Both the position numbers and the translations under genes were made by a program. From positions 19,485,589 to 19,549,588 of the forward strand of contig OY294048.1 of assembly GCA_958510825.1 (NCBI GenBank): 64,000 nt of DNA, read 5' to 3'. This document shows positions 63,807 to 64,000 of this stretch, piece after piece (the stretch's first letter is position 1; each line of letters starts with the position of its first letter). The stretch comes from Brachypterus glaber (lineage: Eukaryota; Arthropoda; Insecta; Coleoptera; Kateretidae). The notes beneath the pieces are model-generated. The model was not told the DNA's origin. It did no database searches and saw only the letters and a program-made list of their open reading frames with translations.

Positions 63807-64000
63807 TATGTGTAATGTGTAATAAGCAGTAGTCGGCGTAAACTCAGTTATCAGTCTTCAACGTTTAAAATAAACAGAAACATAGGCTTACAGAATAATT
63901 TTTCCGAATTATGAGGGAAATTTTTATGGTCACTAAATCGAAACATTTTACGACTAATTTGTTACACACAACAATATTGACTATACATATTAACTATACA
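63807..64000. other. No gene recognised
   Basis: AT-rich flank beyond the LINE truncation point. Confidence 0.5.

Noticed and set aside
1..64000. CRISPR arrays, operons, ribosome-binding sites, bacterial terminators
   Set aside because: The sequence is eukaryotic transposon-rich DNA; none of these structures is present.

Overview
The window is strongly AT-rich animal DNA, most likely from an insect or another arthropod with a repeat-laden genome. The evidence is the mixture of CR1/Jockey-type, Jockey, RTE-like and Penelope-like retroelements, tRNA-derived SINEs, and Tc1/mariner, piggyBac, hAT and PIF/Harbinger-type terminal-repeat elements. No complete host gene is visible. Two weak host signals exist: a possible first coding exon with a splice donor at 27.73 kb and a possible last coding exon with a splice acceptor at 49.32 kb. 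Almost every long reading frame belongs to a decayed or truncated reverse transcriptase, or is an accident of low-complexity DNA.

Layout. 0-4.4 kb: an RTE-like RT fragment (+), then two abutting CR1/Jockey-like RT ends and a third, longer one, all on the minus strand. 4.9-10.9 kb: fold-back and terminal-inverted-repeat (TIR) elements (a palindrome built of ~95-bp units, a Tc1/mariner-type 690-bp MITE, a TTAA-flanked piggyBac-like element, a 3-bp-TSD Harbinger-like MITE). 11-12.7 kb: tRNA-SINE copies, one split by a LINE. 13-16.4 kb: repeat copy A, a hAT-like element with a perfect 8-bp TSD inside another MITE, a tandem repeat and a long hairpin. 17.4-19.9 kb: a TIR element holding the longest open RT frame (397 codons). 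20.3-22.1 kb: an 11-bp minisatellite, a fold-back and a full-length SINE. 22.3-24.7 kb: a second TTAA-flanked piggyBac-like element that keeps the two ends of its transposase gene.

25.9-33 kb: MITEs, three arrays of ~95-235-bp tandem repeats, and a long TIR element. 34.1-35.3 kb: a LINE RT cut by a 421-bp MITE whose removal restores the frame. 36.2-41.7 kb: repeat copy B (inverted relative to A), a 1.44-kb fold-back and a hAT-type fold-back with an 8-bp TSD. 44.7-45.3 kb: a Jockey C-terminus carried twice in tandem. 46.9-48.2 kb: a Harbinger-like MITE, a near-perfect short hairpin, and a Penelope-like tail with a hammerhead-ribozyme motif. 50.3-54.9 kb: TIR elements, a SINE with a different tRNA-like head, and a four-copy ~186-bp satellite. 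56.7-62.6 kb: mariner/Tc1 transposase relics, fold-backs and MITEs. 62.8-63.8 kb: a GC-richer, probably young 5'-truncated LINE.

The elements do not form a pathway. What they record is an order of insertion: several target-site duplications, two unoccupied or reconstructable target sites, and nested insertions can be read directly. All family assignments come from motifs read by eye; no database search was possible.
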